A DNA stretch of 64,000 nt, taken from NCBI RefSeq assembly GCF_900099905.1, contig NZ_FNEE01000007.1, positions 62,001 to 126,000 of the forward strand. The letters run 5' to 3'. Each line of letters opens with the position of its first letter. The stretch's first letter is position 1. Below, piece by piece: positions 44,607 through 52,387 of this stretch. The position numbers were made by a program, and so were the translations under genes. This DNA is from Mesorhizobium muleiense. Its GTDB lineage: Bacteria; Pseudomonadota; Alphaproteobacteria; Rhizobiales; Rhizobiaceae. The notes beneath the pieces are model-generated. The model did no database searches and was not told where the DNA came from. It was given only the letters and a program-made list of their open reading frames with translations.

Positions 44607-45716
44607 ATGCCCTGGAATGACAAAAGCGGCGGAGGCGGCGGCCCATGGGGCGGCGGCAACAATCCAGGACCCTGGGGGCAGGGACCAAAGGGGCCTAGCG
44701 GTCCGCAGGGCTCGCCTCCCGATCTCGAAGACATCATCCGGCGCGGCCAGGACAGGTTGCGGCGTGCTTTGCCGGGTGGCGCTGGCGCCAGCCCAGCCGT
44801 GTTCGGATTGATCGCAGCGGCGCTTTTAGCGCTGTGGGCGTTCAAGGCGGTCTATACCGTGCAGCCCGACGAGGTTGCGGTCGAACTCAGATTCGGCGTG
44901 CCAAAGGCAGAGTTCTCCCAGCCTGGCCTGCATTTCCATTGGTGGCCCATCGAGACGGTCGAGACGGCCGTCATTGCCGAACAACTCGTCAACATCGGCG
45001 GCGGCACGGCCTCCGGCAACGGTTCAGGGCTGATGCTTTCGGGCGACCAGAACATCGTCAACGTCCAGTTCTCGGTGGCCTATCAGGTCTCCGATCCGAG
45101 GGCCTATCTGTTCGACGTGTCCGATCCCGACGGCATGCTGCGCCAGGTCGCCGAAAGCGCCATGCGCGAAGCGGTCGGCCGGCGGCCGGCGCAGGACATC
45201 TTCCGTGACGATCGCGAGGGCATTGCAGCGTCCGTGCGCGAAATCATCCAGACGACGCTGGACGGCTACAAGGCCGGCCTGAACGTCAACGCGATTTCGA
45301 TCGAGGATGCCGCACCGCCGCGCGAAGTGGCCGACGCCTTTGACGAGGTGCAGCGCGCCGAACAGGACGAGGACAAGTTCGTCGAGCAGGCCAACCAGTA
45401 CTCCAACCAGAAGCTCGGCCAGGCGCGCGGCGAGGCCGCACAGATCCGCGAGGAGGCGGCCGGCTACAAGAACCGGGTCGTGCAGGAGGCCGAAGGCGAG
45501 GCGCAGCGCTTCATCTCGGTCTATGACGAATACGCCAAGGCGCCGGATGTGACGCGCCAGCGGCTTTATCTGGAAACGATGGAGAGGGTTCTGAAGGATT
45601 CCAGCAAGGTCATTATCGAGCAAGGCAGCGGACCAGGGGTCGTTCCCTATCTGCCGCTGCCGGCATTGCAGCAGAAGGCGCCGGCGCCGGCGCCGGTGCT
45701 GGGAGGAAACCAGTGA
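44607..45716 (+). CDS. hflK: FtsH protease modulator HflK
   Basis: 369-residue SPFH-domain inner-membrane protein. A Gly/Pro-rich cytoplasmic N-terminus (residues 5-35) precedes one helix (about residues 70-90), then the SPFH domain (TVQPDEVAVELRFG, NAISIEDAAPPREVADAF) and a coiled coil. With HflC it forms a large periplasmic cage around FtsH. The stop overlaps the hflC start (TGATG). Confidence 0.95.
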   Translation: MPWNDKSGGGGGPWGGGNNPGPWGQGPKGPSGPQGSPPDLEDIIRRGQDRLRRALPGGAGASPAVFGLIAAALLALWAFKAVYTVQPDEVAVELRFGVPKAEFSQPGLHFHWWPIETVETAVIAEQLVNIGGGTASGNGSGLMLSGDQNIVNVQFSVAYQVSDPRAYLFDVSDPDGMLRQVAESAMREAVGRRPAQDIFRDDREGIAASVREIIQTTLDGYKAGLNVNAISIEDAAPPREVADAFDEVQRAEQDEDKFVEQANQYSNQKLGQARGEAAQIREEAAGYKNRVVQEAEGEAQRFISVYDEYAKAPDVTRQRLYLETMERVLKDSSKVIIEQGSGPGVVPYLPLPALQQKAPAPAPVLGGNQ

Positions 45717-46693
45717 TGGCCAACCGTCTTCCCATCATCGCCGTCATCGCCGCGGTCGTCCTGTTCCTGCTCTATTCGTCGGTCTTCGTTGTCAATGCGC
45801 GCCAGCAGGCACTGGTGCTCAGGTTCGGCGAGATCGTCGACGTCAAGAGCCAGCCGGGCATCTATTTCAAGGCGCCGTTCGCCTTCTTCGATGCCGACAG
45901 CGTGCAGTTGATCGAAAACAGGGTGCTGCGCTTCGACCTCGACAACATCCGCGTCCAGGTTTCGGGCGGCAAGTTTTATGAGGTCGACGCCTTCATCGCC
46001 TATCGGATCTCGGATCCGCGCGTGTTTCGCTCCGCGGTGTCCGGCCAGATCGAGCTGGCCGAGGCACGCTTGAGGACGCGTCTCGACGCCGCCTTGCGCC
46101 GTGTCTACGGTCTGCGCGACTTCGAGGCGGCGCTCTCGGAAGAGCGAGCCGTGATGATGCGCGAAGTGCGCGATCAGCTGAGGCCCGACGCCACGTCGCT
46201 CGGCCTGCAGATCGAGGATGTCCGCATTCGCCGGACCGATTTGACGGCGGAAGTCTCGCAACAGACATATGACCGCATGAAGGCTGAGCGTCTGGCCGAA
46301 GCCGAGCGGCTGCGGGCGCGCGGCAACGAGGCGGCGCAGCGCATCAGGGCGCGCGCCGACCGCGAAGTGGTGGAGATCGTCGCCGAGGCACGGAGAGAGT
46401 CTGAAATCCTGCGCGGTGAAGGTGAAGCTCAACGCAGCGCCACCTTCGCGAACGCCTACCAGCGCGATCCAGCCTTCTTCGACTTTTACCGGTCGATGAA
46501 TGCCTACGGCACGGCGCTGAACAGTACCGGGACGACGATGGTGCTGTCGCCGAATTCGGACTTCTTCCGTTTCTTCCGCAATCCCGCCGGCGCGGACACG
46601 CCGGCAGCGCCGGCTGCACCGGCAGCGCCTGGGCCAGCAGCTGTGCCCCGTGCACCCGCTGCACCGACAGCCCAGCCAGGCACCGGTCAGTAA
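45716..46693 (+). CDS. hflC: FtsH protease modulator HflC
   Basis: 325-residue partner of HflK: N-terminal helix (residues 5-22), SPFH domain (NARQQALVLRFGEIVD, PGIYFKAPFAF), coiled coil (AEAERLRARGNEAAQRIRAR) and a C-terminal Pro/Ala-rich tail. ATG 45716 is preferred for the TGATG coupling; the GTG at 45713 is also in frame. Followed in Rhizobiales by a small DUF2065 gene and degP, as here, though the DUF2065 gene is broken. Confidence 0.95.
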   Translation: MANRLPIIAVIAAVVLFLLYSSVFVVNARQQALVLRFGEIVDVKSQPGIYFKAPFAFFDADSVQLIENRVLRFDLDNIRVQVSGGKFYEVDAFIAYRISDPRVFRSAVSGQIELAEARLRTRLDAALRRVYGLRDFEAALSEERAVMMREVRDQLRPDATSLGLQIEDVRIRRTDLTAEVSQQTYDRMKAERLAEAERLRARGNEAAQRIRARADREVVEIVAEARRESEILRGEGEAQRSATFANAYQRDPAFFDFYRSMNAYGTALNSTGTTMVLSPNSDFFRFFRNPAGADTPAAPAAPAAPGPAAVPRAPAAPTAQPGTGQ

Positions 46694-46699
46694 CGGCCG

Positions 46700-46989
46700 G
46701 TGCAGGACTTTCTGGCGGCAATAGGCCTGGTTCTCGCGCATGACCCCGAAAATCGGAATCGATTTTCGGAAAGGATCATGCGCCAAATCAAAGTGCTACA
46801 GCGTCCTTTGCGCGTCCAAAGGACGCGCGGCGCTGTAGTGTCGAGGGCCTGGTCTATGGCGGCTTTCCCGGCCTCGCCAAGAAACTTGCCGGCGAAGTTC
46901 TGTCGATGCCGGAAAATACGCTGCGGGTCGCCGGGCTGATTGCAATCGCCGTTGGTGTCGGCCTGGTCTGGCTGGTGCGGGGTGGATGA
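46700..46989 (+). pseudogene. DUF2065 membrane protein gene interrupted by a repeat
   Basis: From GTG 46700 the sequence reads MQDFLAAIGLVL, the DUF2065 start, then runs into a repeat; at 46844 it resumes in another frame as EGLVYGGFPGLAKKLAGEVL and continues to the family end GLVWLVRGG, stopping at 46989. Removing 107 bases (46737-46843) gives GLVLEGLVYGGF in a single frame. The intact product would be a roughly 60-residue two-helix membrane protein. Because 107 is not a multiple of three, translation through the insert is frameshifted and stops near 46939. Confidence 0.88.
46737..46840. mobile_element. Two-hairpin repeat inserted in the DUF2065 gene (copy C, reversed)
   Basis: Same plan as copies A and B but in the opposite orientation: hairpin CGCATGAC...GATCATGCG with inner CGAAAATCG/CGATTTTCG, a linker, then CTACAGCG...CGCTGTAG with inner GCGTCC/GGACGC. 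TCG lies on both sides (46734-46736 and 46841-46843), a possible 3-bp target duplication. No transposase is encoded, so mobility would depend on an enzyme elsewhere. Confidence 0.8.
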
Positions 46990-47006
46990 CGATGATTTCG
47001 GGATAA

Positions 47007-47024
47007 CGGAGGATTTATCCTCCG
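47007..47024. promoter_or_regulatory. Perfect inverted repeat upstream of degP
   Basis: CGGAGGAT-TT-ATCCTCCG, eight-base arms with a two-base centre, about 105 bases before the degP start. Could be an operator for envelope-stress control or a small hairpin; no T-tract follows. Confidence 0.45.
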
Positions 47025-47127
47025 CCGATAGCCATAGCCGCAAACGTGCCGTATTTCTTGCCAACATGGCTCGACGCAGCGTTTTCGGCGAGCGCTTTTC
47101 TTCTCAGAGACACCGGGAGACTTCTCG

Positions 47128-48642
47128 ATGACATCCAACAGCTTTTTGCGCGCGGCGAGGCGGACGTTGACCGCGGGTGCTGCAGCACTTCTTATCGGCG
47201 TCGCTACCGTCCCGTCGCTGGTGACGCCCGCGGCCGCCGACGACGGCCCGGCTTCGGTCGCCGATCTCGCGCAGGGCCTGCTCGGCGCCGTGGTCAATAT
47301 ATCGACCTCGCAGAGGGTGAAGGGCACGGAAGGCCCGGGCGCGGTGCCGATGCCGCAGCTTCCAGAGGGCTCGCCCTTCCAGGACTTCTTCGACGATTTC
47401 TTCAAGAACCGTCCCGGCGAACAGGGCAACCCCTCGCAAAAGGTGCAGTCGCTGGGCTCAGGCTTCGTGGTCGACGCCGAGCAAGGCATCGTGGTGACGA
47501 ATAACCACGTGATCGCCGATGCCGACGACATCGAGGTGAATTTCTCCGACGGCGTGACGCTGAAGGCGACGCTGGTCGGCACCGACACCAAGACCGACGT
47601 GGCGGTGCTGAAGGTCGATCCGAAAGGGCACAAGCTGACGGCGGTGAAATTCGGCGATTCCAGCAAGATGCGCGTCGGTGACTGGGTGATGGCGATCGGC
47701 AATCCGTTCGGCCTCGGCGGCACCGTGACGGTCGGCATCGTCTCGGCCCGCAACCGCGACATCAATTCCGGCCCCTATGACGATTTCATCCAGACCGATG
47801 CCGCGATCAACCGCGGCAATTCCGGCGGGCCGCTGTTCAACAGCGCCGGCGAGGTGATCGGCATCAACACGGCGATCATTTCACCGTCCGGCGGCTCGAT
47901 CGGCATCGGCTTTTCCATTCCCTCGCAGCTGGCGTTGGGCGTGGTCGACCAGCTCCGCCAGTTCGGCGAGACGCGGCGCGGCTGGCTCGGTGTGCGCATC
48001 CAGCCGGTGACGGACGACATTGCCGAGAGCCTCGGCATGGCGACCGCCAAGGGCGCGCTGGTCGCCGGCGTCATCAAGGGCGGGCCTGTCGACAACGGCA
48101 CCATCCTGGCGGGCGACGTCATCATCAAGTTCGACGGCAGGGACGTCAATGAAATGCGCGACCTGCCGCGCGTCGTCGCCGAGAGCACGGTCGGCAAGGC
48201 TGTCGACGTGGTCATCGTGCGCAAGGGCGTCGAGCAGACCGTGAAGGTGACGCTTGGCCGGCTCGAAGATGGCGAAAAGCTTGCCAGCGGCGAGAACGGC
48301 AATACCGACAAGGACACCGGCGACGAGCCGCCTGCCGTCCCGACGGCGTCCGTGCTCGGCATGACCGTTGGCGACCTCAACGACGAGACGCGGACGAAAT
48401 TCGGCATTGCTGCCGAAGTCTCCGGCGTCGTCATCACCGACGTCGCCAAGGATTCGGCCGCTGCCGAACGCGGCATCCAGGCCGGCGAGGTGATCACCGA
48501 GATCGCGCAGGAATCGGTCGCCACGCCCAAGGATGTCATGGACCGGATTGCTGCGCTGAAGGACCAGGGACGCAAGAATGCGCTGCTGATGCTGGCGTCG
48601 AAGAGCGGCGAATTGCGGTTTGTGACGATCCGGATGGACTGA
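47128..48642 (+). CDS. degP: Do/DegP family periplasmic serine endopeptidase
   Basis: 504-residue protease-chaperone. Signal peptide about residues 1-33. Catalytic triad visible: His in NNHVIADADD, Asp in TDVAVLKVD and Ser in NRGNSGGPLF. Two PDZ domains follow (RRGWLGVRIQPVTDDIAESL; VLGMTVGDLNDETRTK). Degrades misfolded envelope proteins. Being next to hflKC and the DUF2065 remnant, it belongs to a membrane quality-control cluster. Confidence 0.95.
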   Translation: MTSNSFLRAARRTLTAGAAALLIGVATVPSLVTPAAADDGPASVADLAQGLLGAVVNISTSQRVKGTEGPGAVPMPQLPEGSPFQDFFDDFFKNRPGEQGNPSQKVQSLGSGFVVDAEQGIVVTNNHVIADADDIEVNFSDGVTLKATLVGTDTKTDVAVLKVDPKGHKLTAVKFGDSSKMRVGDWVMAIGNPFGLGGTVTVGIVSARNRDINSGPYDDFIQTDAAINRGNSGGPLFNSAGEVIGINTAIISPSGGSIGIGFSIPSQLALGVVDQLRQFGETRRGWLGVRIQPVTDDIAESLGMATAKGALVAGVIKGGPVDNGTILAGDVIIKFDGRDVNEMRDLPRVVAESTVGKAVDVVIVRKGVEQTVKVTLGRLEDGEKLASGENGNTDKDTGDEPPAVPTASVLGMTVGDLNDETRTKFGIAAEVSGVVITDVAKDSAAAERGIQAGEVITEIAQESVATPKDVMDRIAALKDQGRKNALLMLASKSGELRFVTIRMD

Positions 48643-48651
48643 GTCCCGGAG

Positions 48652-48864
48652 GCGCGTGCTGATGGTGTGTCGCTGAACCAGTGGATCGCGTCGGCCGTGT
48701 CGCAAAAGGTTGGAGCCATGGAGACAGCGGCCGATTTCCTGCGCCGACGGGCTGGTGATGCATCGGGCGATGATTTCGCGAAAGTGCTCGATCGGGTCGG
48801 CGCAAACCGCCGCAGCCCGGCGACGAGCTTCCGTTTGACAAGCGCTGATCAGGGTCGGCACTGA
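48652..48864 (+). pseudogene. Remnant of a HicB/Arc-type antitoxin gene
   Basis: An open stretch without its own proper start, beginning ten bases after the degP stop. It reads DGVSLNQWIASAVSQKVGAM then ETAADFLRRRAGD, which is the C-terminal half of the ribbon-helix-helix antitoxins of the HicB/Arc type. The N-terminal strand and first helix are missing and no toxin gene is nearby. A GTG at 48667 could start a 65-residue peptide, but a decayed fragment is more likely. Confidence 0.6.
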
Positions 48865-48879
48865 TCAGCGCCGGTTTTT
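48842..48879 (+). terminator. Rho-independent terminator after degP
   Basis: 11-bp perfect stem GCGCTGATCAG/CTGATCAGCGC with an eight-base loop, then CCGG and TTTTT (48875-48879). It overlaps the last codons of the convergent acetyltransferase gene. Confidence 0.8.
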
Positions 48880-49410
48880 CTGCCAATCCTTGGCTGTCAG
48901 CCTGTAGAACACATGCCGCTTGAGCCTGGCGTGGCTGTCCGGAATGCCGGGGTGGTCGGCGGTCATGCCCAGGCGTTCCATGACGGCAGTGGACCGGCTG
49001 TTATCCCTGACGGCGAAAGAAACGATTTCCTCGAGGCCAAGCCTTTCGAAGCCATAGGCGAGCCAGGCTTCGGCTGCCTCGGTGACATAGCCATGGCCCC
49101 AGAATTCGGGCGCCAGCCGCCAGCCGATCTCGACGGTGCCGGCCGGCAGGAACGGCAAATGACCGGTGTCGAGGAGGCCGACGAAGCCGATGCATTGGCG
49201 CGTTTCAATTATCTCGGCGGCAGCGAAACCGTAGCCATCCTCGGCAATCCAGGCGCGGAACTCGTCCATCTTGGCGTCGGCCTGCGCGCGGTCGCGGCGA
49301 AACGGAAAGAACTCCATGACGCGCTCGTCGGAGTTGATGCGGTAGAAGAGGTCGCGGTCGCGAACCTCCCAGTTGCGCAGGATGAGGCGCTCGGTGCGGA
49401 TTGGCGTCAC
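48865..49410 (-). CDS. GNAT family N-acetyltransferase (RimJ/RimL type)
   Basis: 181-residue acetyl-CoA-dependent N-acetyltransferase of the Acetyltransf_3/RimJ-like group. Start TPIRTERLILRNWEVRDRDL and acetyl-CoA site region APEFWGHGYVTEAAEAWLAY, then SFAVRDNSRSTAVMERLGM. The start is GTG 49410, fixed by the GTGA overlap with the serB stop. Likely acetylates a protein N-terminus or a small amine; target unknown. Confidence 0.87.
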   Translation of the reverse strand: MTPIRTERLILRNWEVRDRDLFYRINSDERVMEFFPFRRDRAQADAKMDEFRAWIAEDGYGFAAAEIIETRQCIGFVGLLDTGHLPFLPAGTVEIGWRLAPEFWGHGYVTEAAEAWLAYGFERLGLEEIVSFAVRDNSRSTAVMERLGMTADHPGIPDSHARLKRHVFYRLTAKDWQKNRR

Positions 49411-50294
49411 TCCACAAACTCCTCCCGCCGGTAGCCCTGCAGATAGAGAAGCGCGGTCAGGTCGCCATGGTCGATGCGGAATTTTGCCTCCGCCGCCACG
49501 ACATGCTTGGCATGAAGCGCCACACCGGTGCCGGCAAGGCGGATCATGTCGAGGTCGTTGGCGCCATCGCCGACAGCAATGGCGTCGGCGGTCGTCAGCC
49601 CGAGGCGCGCCGAAATCTCGAGCAGCGCATCGGCCTTGGCGGCGCGCCCCAGGATCGGCTCGGCGACCAGCCCGGTGAAGCGGCCATCCTGCTCGATCAG
49701 GCGGTTGGCGCGATTCTCCTGAAAGCCGAGCATGGCGCCGATGCGTGAGGTGAAGACGTTGAAGCCACCCGACACGAGTGCAGTCCAAGCGCCGTTGGCC
49801 CGCATGGTCTGGACAAGCGCGCGGCCACCGGAAGCCAGCGACAGGCGATTGGCGATGATGCGGTCGACCACGGCAGTGTCGAGGCCTTTCAGCAGCGCCA
49901 CCCGCTCGCGCAAGGCCGGCTCGAAAGCGATCTCGCCATTCATCGATCGCGCCGTGATGGCGGCGACGTAATCCTTGACGCCGATCTCGTCGGCGAGTTC
50001 GTCGATGCACTCCTGGTCGATAACAGTCGAATCCATATCGGCGATAAGGATTTTCTTTCGCCTGCCCTCGGGCCGCTGAACGATCACGTCAACCGGTTCG
50101 GGTGCAAGCACGGCGCGCAGGCTGGCGGTCGTTTCAGCGGCTTCGGCCGTCTCGGGCAGGGCGAATTCACAGGCGATGCCTTCGGCCAGCCAGCGAACAG
50201 TGCTTGCGCCGACCGACCGCGACGCCATATTCGCAAGCGCCGGCGACAATGCGCGACCGGCGGGATGGGATACAAGCGTGGCGATCAGCGGCAT
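49407..50294 (-). CDS. serB: Phosphoserine phosphatase
   Basis: 295-residue HAD-family phosphatase, last step of serine synthesis. Motif I ADMDSTVIDQECIDELAD carries the nucleophile Asp; motif II ALVSGGFNVFTSRIG and motif III/IV GDGANDLDMI are present. An N-terminal regulatory (ACT-like) part of about 80 residues precedes the HAD domain. ATG 50294 (MPLIATLVSHPAG) is chosen as the family start; it overlaps the probable start of the divergent miaA. Confidence 0.94.
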   Translation of the reverse strand: MPLIATLVSHPAGRALSPALANMASRSVGASTVRWLAEGIACEFALPETAEAAETTASLRAVLAPEPVDVIVQRPEGRRKKILIADMDSTVIDQECIDELADEIGVKDYVAAITARSMNGEIAFEPALRERVALLKGLDTAVVDRIIANRLSLASGGRALVQTMRANGAWTALVSGGFNVFTSRIGAMLGFQENRANRLIEQDGRFTGLVAEPILGRAAKADALLEISARLGLTTADAIAVGDGANDLDMIRLAGTGVALHAKHVVAAEAKFRIDHGDLTALLYLQGYRREEFVE

Positions 50295-51276
50295 AAAAAA
50301 TTCCGGCGGGCAGGCGGGCGAGGGCCGCGTTAAGAACGCGATCCTGATAGCCGGGCCGACCGCCAGCGGCAAGTCCGCCCTTGCGCTCGCCCTCGCCGAG
50401 CGCAACGGCGGCGTCATCGTCAACACCGATTCGATGCAGGTCTATTCGGTGCTCGACGTGCTGACGGCGCGGCCGACTGCTGCCGAACTCGCTCGCGTCT
50501 CGCATTTCCTCTACGGACATGTCCATCCCTCCACCGCCTATTCCACTGGCGCCTGGCTGCGCGACGTGATGAATCTCATCGACGACGGCGCGTTCGTCGA
50601 ACGTCCGGTCGGCACGTTCTTCGAACGGCCGGTGATTTTCGTCGGCGGCACCGGGCTTTATTTCCGGGCGCTTGCGGAGGGCATTTCGGAAATGCCCGAC
50701 ATTCCGCAGTCGATCCGTGATCGCTGGCGCTACGAACTCCAGGAGCAGGGCGCAGCCAAGCTGCACCGTATCCTGCTGCGCAGGGATTCTGCAGCCGGCA
50801 TGATGCTGAAGCCGACCGACGGCCAGCGCATCGTGCGGGCGCTGGAGGTGCTCGACGCATCGGGCCGTTCCATCCTGGAATGGCAGGCGGCGCGCGGCCG
50901 TCCACTGATCGACAGAGCCAGCACGCGCTTCCTTGTGATCGAGCCGGGCCGAGCGGAGCTGGTGGAGCGGATCGAGGCGCGGTTCGACCGCATGCTGGAG
51001 AAGGGCGCCCTCGACGAGGTCACGCAGATCACCGATCTTGGCCTCGATCCCGACTTGCCTGCGATGAAAGCCATCGGCGTTCGCGAACTCCAGGCCGCAA
51101 TGGCCGGCGAGCTGAGTTTTCCCGAAGCGATCGAGCGCGCGAAGATCGCGACGCGACAGTATGCCAAGCGCCAGGCGACCTGGTTCAGGCATCAGTTGGG
51201 TCCGGAATGGCTGAGATTGCGCCCTGGTGATCGTGTGGAATCCACGATCTTGGATACCTTTTCGAGTGCAACCTGA
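50278..51276 (+). CDS. miaA: tRNA dimethylallyltransferase
   Basis: About 332 residues. Transfers a dimethylallyl group to A37 of UNN-reading tRNAs. P-loop AGPTASGKSALALALAE, substrate motif VNTDSMQVYSVLDVLTARPT, GGTGLYFRALAEG and the C-terminal ATRQYAKRQATWFRHQ. The start is uncertain: the best in-frame candidate is GTG 50278, which lies 17 bases inside the divergent serB gene. No ATG or GTG occurs between it and the P-loop. Confidence 0.93.
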   Translation: MAISGIKNSGGQAGEGRVKNAILIAGPTASGKSALALALAERNGGVIVNTDSMQVYSVLDVLTARPTAAELARVSHFLYGHVHPSTAYSTGAWLRDVMNLIDDGAFVERPVGTFFERPVIFVGGTGLYFRALAEGISEMPDIPQSIRDRWRYELQEQGAAKLHRILLRRDSAAGMMLKPTDGQRIVRALEVLDASGRSILEWQAARGRPLIDRASTRFLVIEPGRAELVERIEARFDRMLEKGALDEVTQITDLGLDPDLPAMKAIGVRELQAAMAGELSFPEAIERAKIATRQYAKRQATWFRHQLGPEWLRLRPGDRVESTILDTFSSAT

Positions 51277-51379
51277 AAAGTTGACTTTAAGGGAAGACCT
51301 CCCGTTGAAGTTGTCCCAATTAACCCTCCGTAAGGCCGTCGATGCCATAACGTCTTTGGGGTTTTGCAACGGGGAGCAG

Positions 51380-52171
51380 ATGCGTTTTCACAAGGCGGAA
51401 TCAGCCTTTTTCGTCTTCATCTTCGTGATCCTGGCCGCCGGCCTGGTGACGCTTCACGCCTATGGGCTTCTGCAGGCGCTCGCGGCGGAGATCACTACGC
51501 CTGCCGCGATTGAGAAGACCACTTATCTCAACAAGCTGTTGTTTGGGACCGGCGTCCTTTTGGCGACTGCCCTGTTCTTTGGCATTTTCTTCATCTACCC
51601 GCTGATCCGCAAGCAGGCGACGGAAGAAGGCAAGCTGCGCGCCATGACGGTTTCGCTCAGCGCCCGTTCGGAAACGCTGGAGCATGCGGCGCTGACCGAC
51701 GGCCTGACCGGCATGCAGAACCGGCGTTATTTCGACGATGCACTGAAGGAATATCTCGAGGAATTCCGTCGCATCGACAAGCCGGTCGGGCTGATGATCC
51801 TTGATCTCGACCATTTCAAGCAGGTCAACGATACCCACGGCCATGACGTCGGCGACCAGGTGTTGCGGGCGGTCGCCAATTGTCTCAAGGACATGACGCG
51901 TTATCACGACGTGGTGGCGCGCCTGGGTGGTGAGGAGTTCGCGGTGGTCACGCCCAACATGGATGCTGAACTGCTGTCCAGGTTCGCCGAGCGCATCCGC
52001 AAGGCGATCGCCAACATGTCGATACTATCGGGCAATGTCCGGCTGAAGATCACCACCAGCGTCGGCCTTGCCATCTGGGACCGCAAGGAAACCGCCGAAG
52101 AGTTCTATCGCCGCGCCGACCGCCAGCTCTACGAAGCCAAGAGGCAAGGCCGCAACCGCGTCTGCGCCTGA
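51380..52171 (+). CDS. Membrane-bound diguanylate cyclase (GGDEF domain)
   Basis: 263-residue protein: two membrane helices (about residues 9-30 and 53-75) around a short periplasmic loop, a coiled linker, then a GGDEF domain. The active site is intact (GGEEF in ARLGGEEFAVVTP), with DLDHFKQVNDTHGHDVGDQV for metal and GTP, and an inhibitory RxxD site (RYHD) five residues before GGEEF. It should make cyclic di-GMP with product inhibition. ATG 51380 follows GGGGAG; a longer frame starts inside miaA. Confidence 0.92.
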   Translation: MRFHKAESAFFVFIFVILAAGLVTLHAYGLLQALAAEITTPAAIEKTTYLNKLLFGTGVLLATALFFGIFFIYPLIRKQATEEGKLRAMTVSLSARSETLEHAALTDGLTGMQNRRYFDDALKEYLEEFRRIDKPVGLMILDLDHFKQVNDTHGHDVGDQVLRAVANCLKDMTRYHDVVARLGGEEFAVVTPNMDAELLSRFAERIRKAIANMSILSGNVRLKITTSVGLAIWDRKETAEEFYRRADRQLYEAKRQGRNRVCA

Positions 52172-52359
52172 AATCCCGGAGAAGAATTCAGGAGGCCGGC
52201 CGACTGACGCAGCTTTCTCGACTTCCGGTGCTCATGGACTCAAATGTCCACTCCGCGCCGGGTTCTCGAAAGCCACGTCATTCGATCCGGCCTGATGAAT
52301 TCCCTTCCGGGATTTGCCCTGGTTTCCTAGGGTGACATAGTTTTAACTTTGGAAGCGCC

Positions 52360-52376
52360 TTAGCCTCACAGGCTAA
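52360..52376. other. Small intergenic hairpin
   Basis: TTAGCCT-CAC-AGGCTAA, seven-base arms, between the convergent diguanylate cyclase and ATPase genes. No T-tract, so it is at best a weak terminator. Nothing else recognised in 52172-52387. Confidence 0.45.
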
Positions 52377-52387
52377 AGCCGCCCGGC

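Noticed and set aside
46737..46840. Insertion sequence with its own transposase
   Set aside because: Only about 104 bases and no coding frame; it can only be a non-autonomous repeat.
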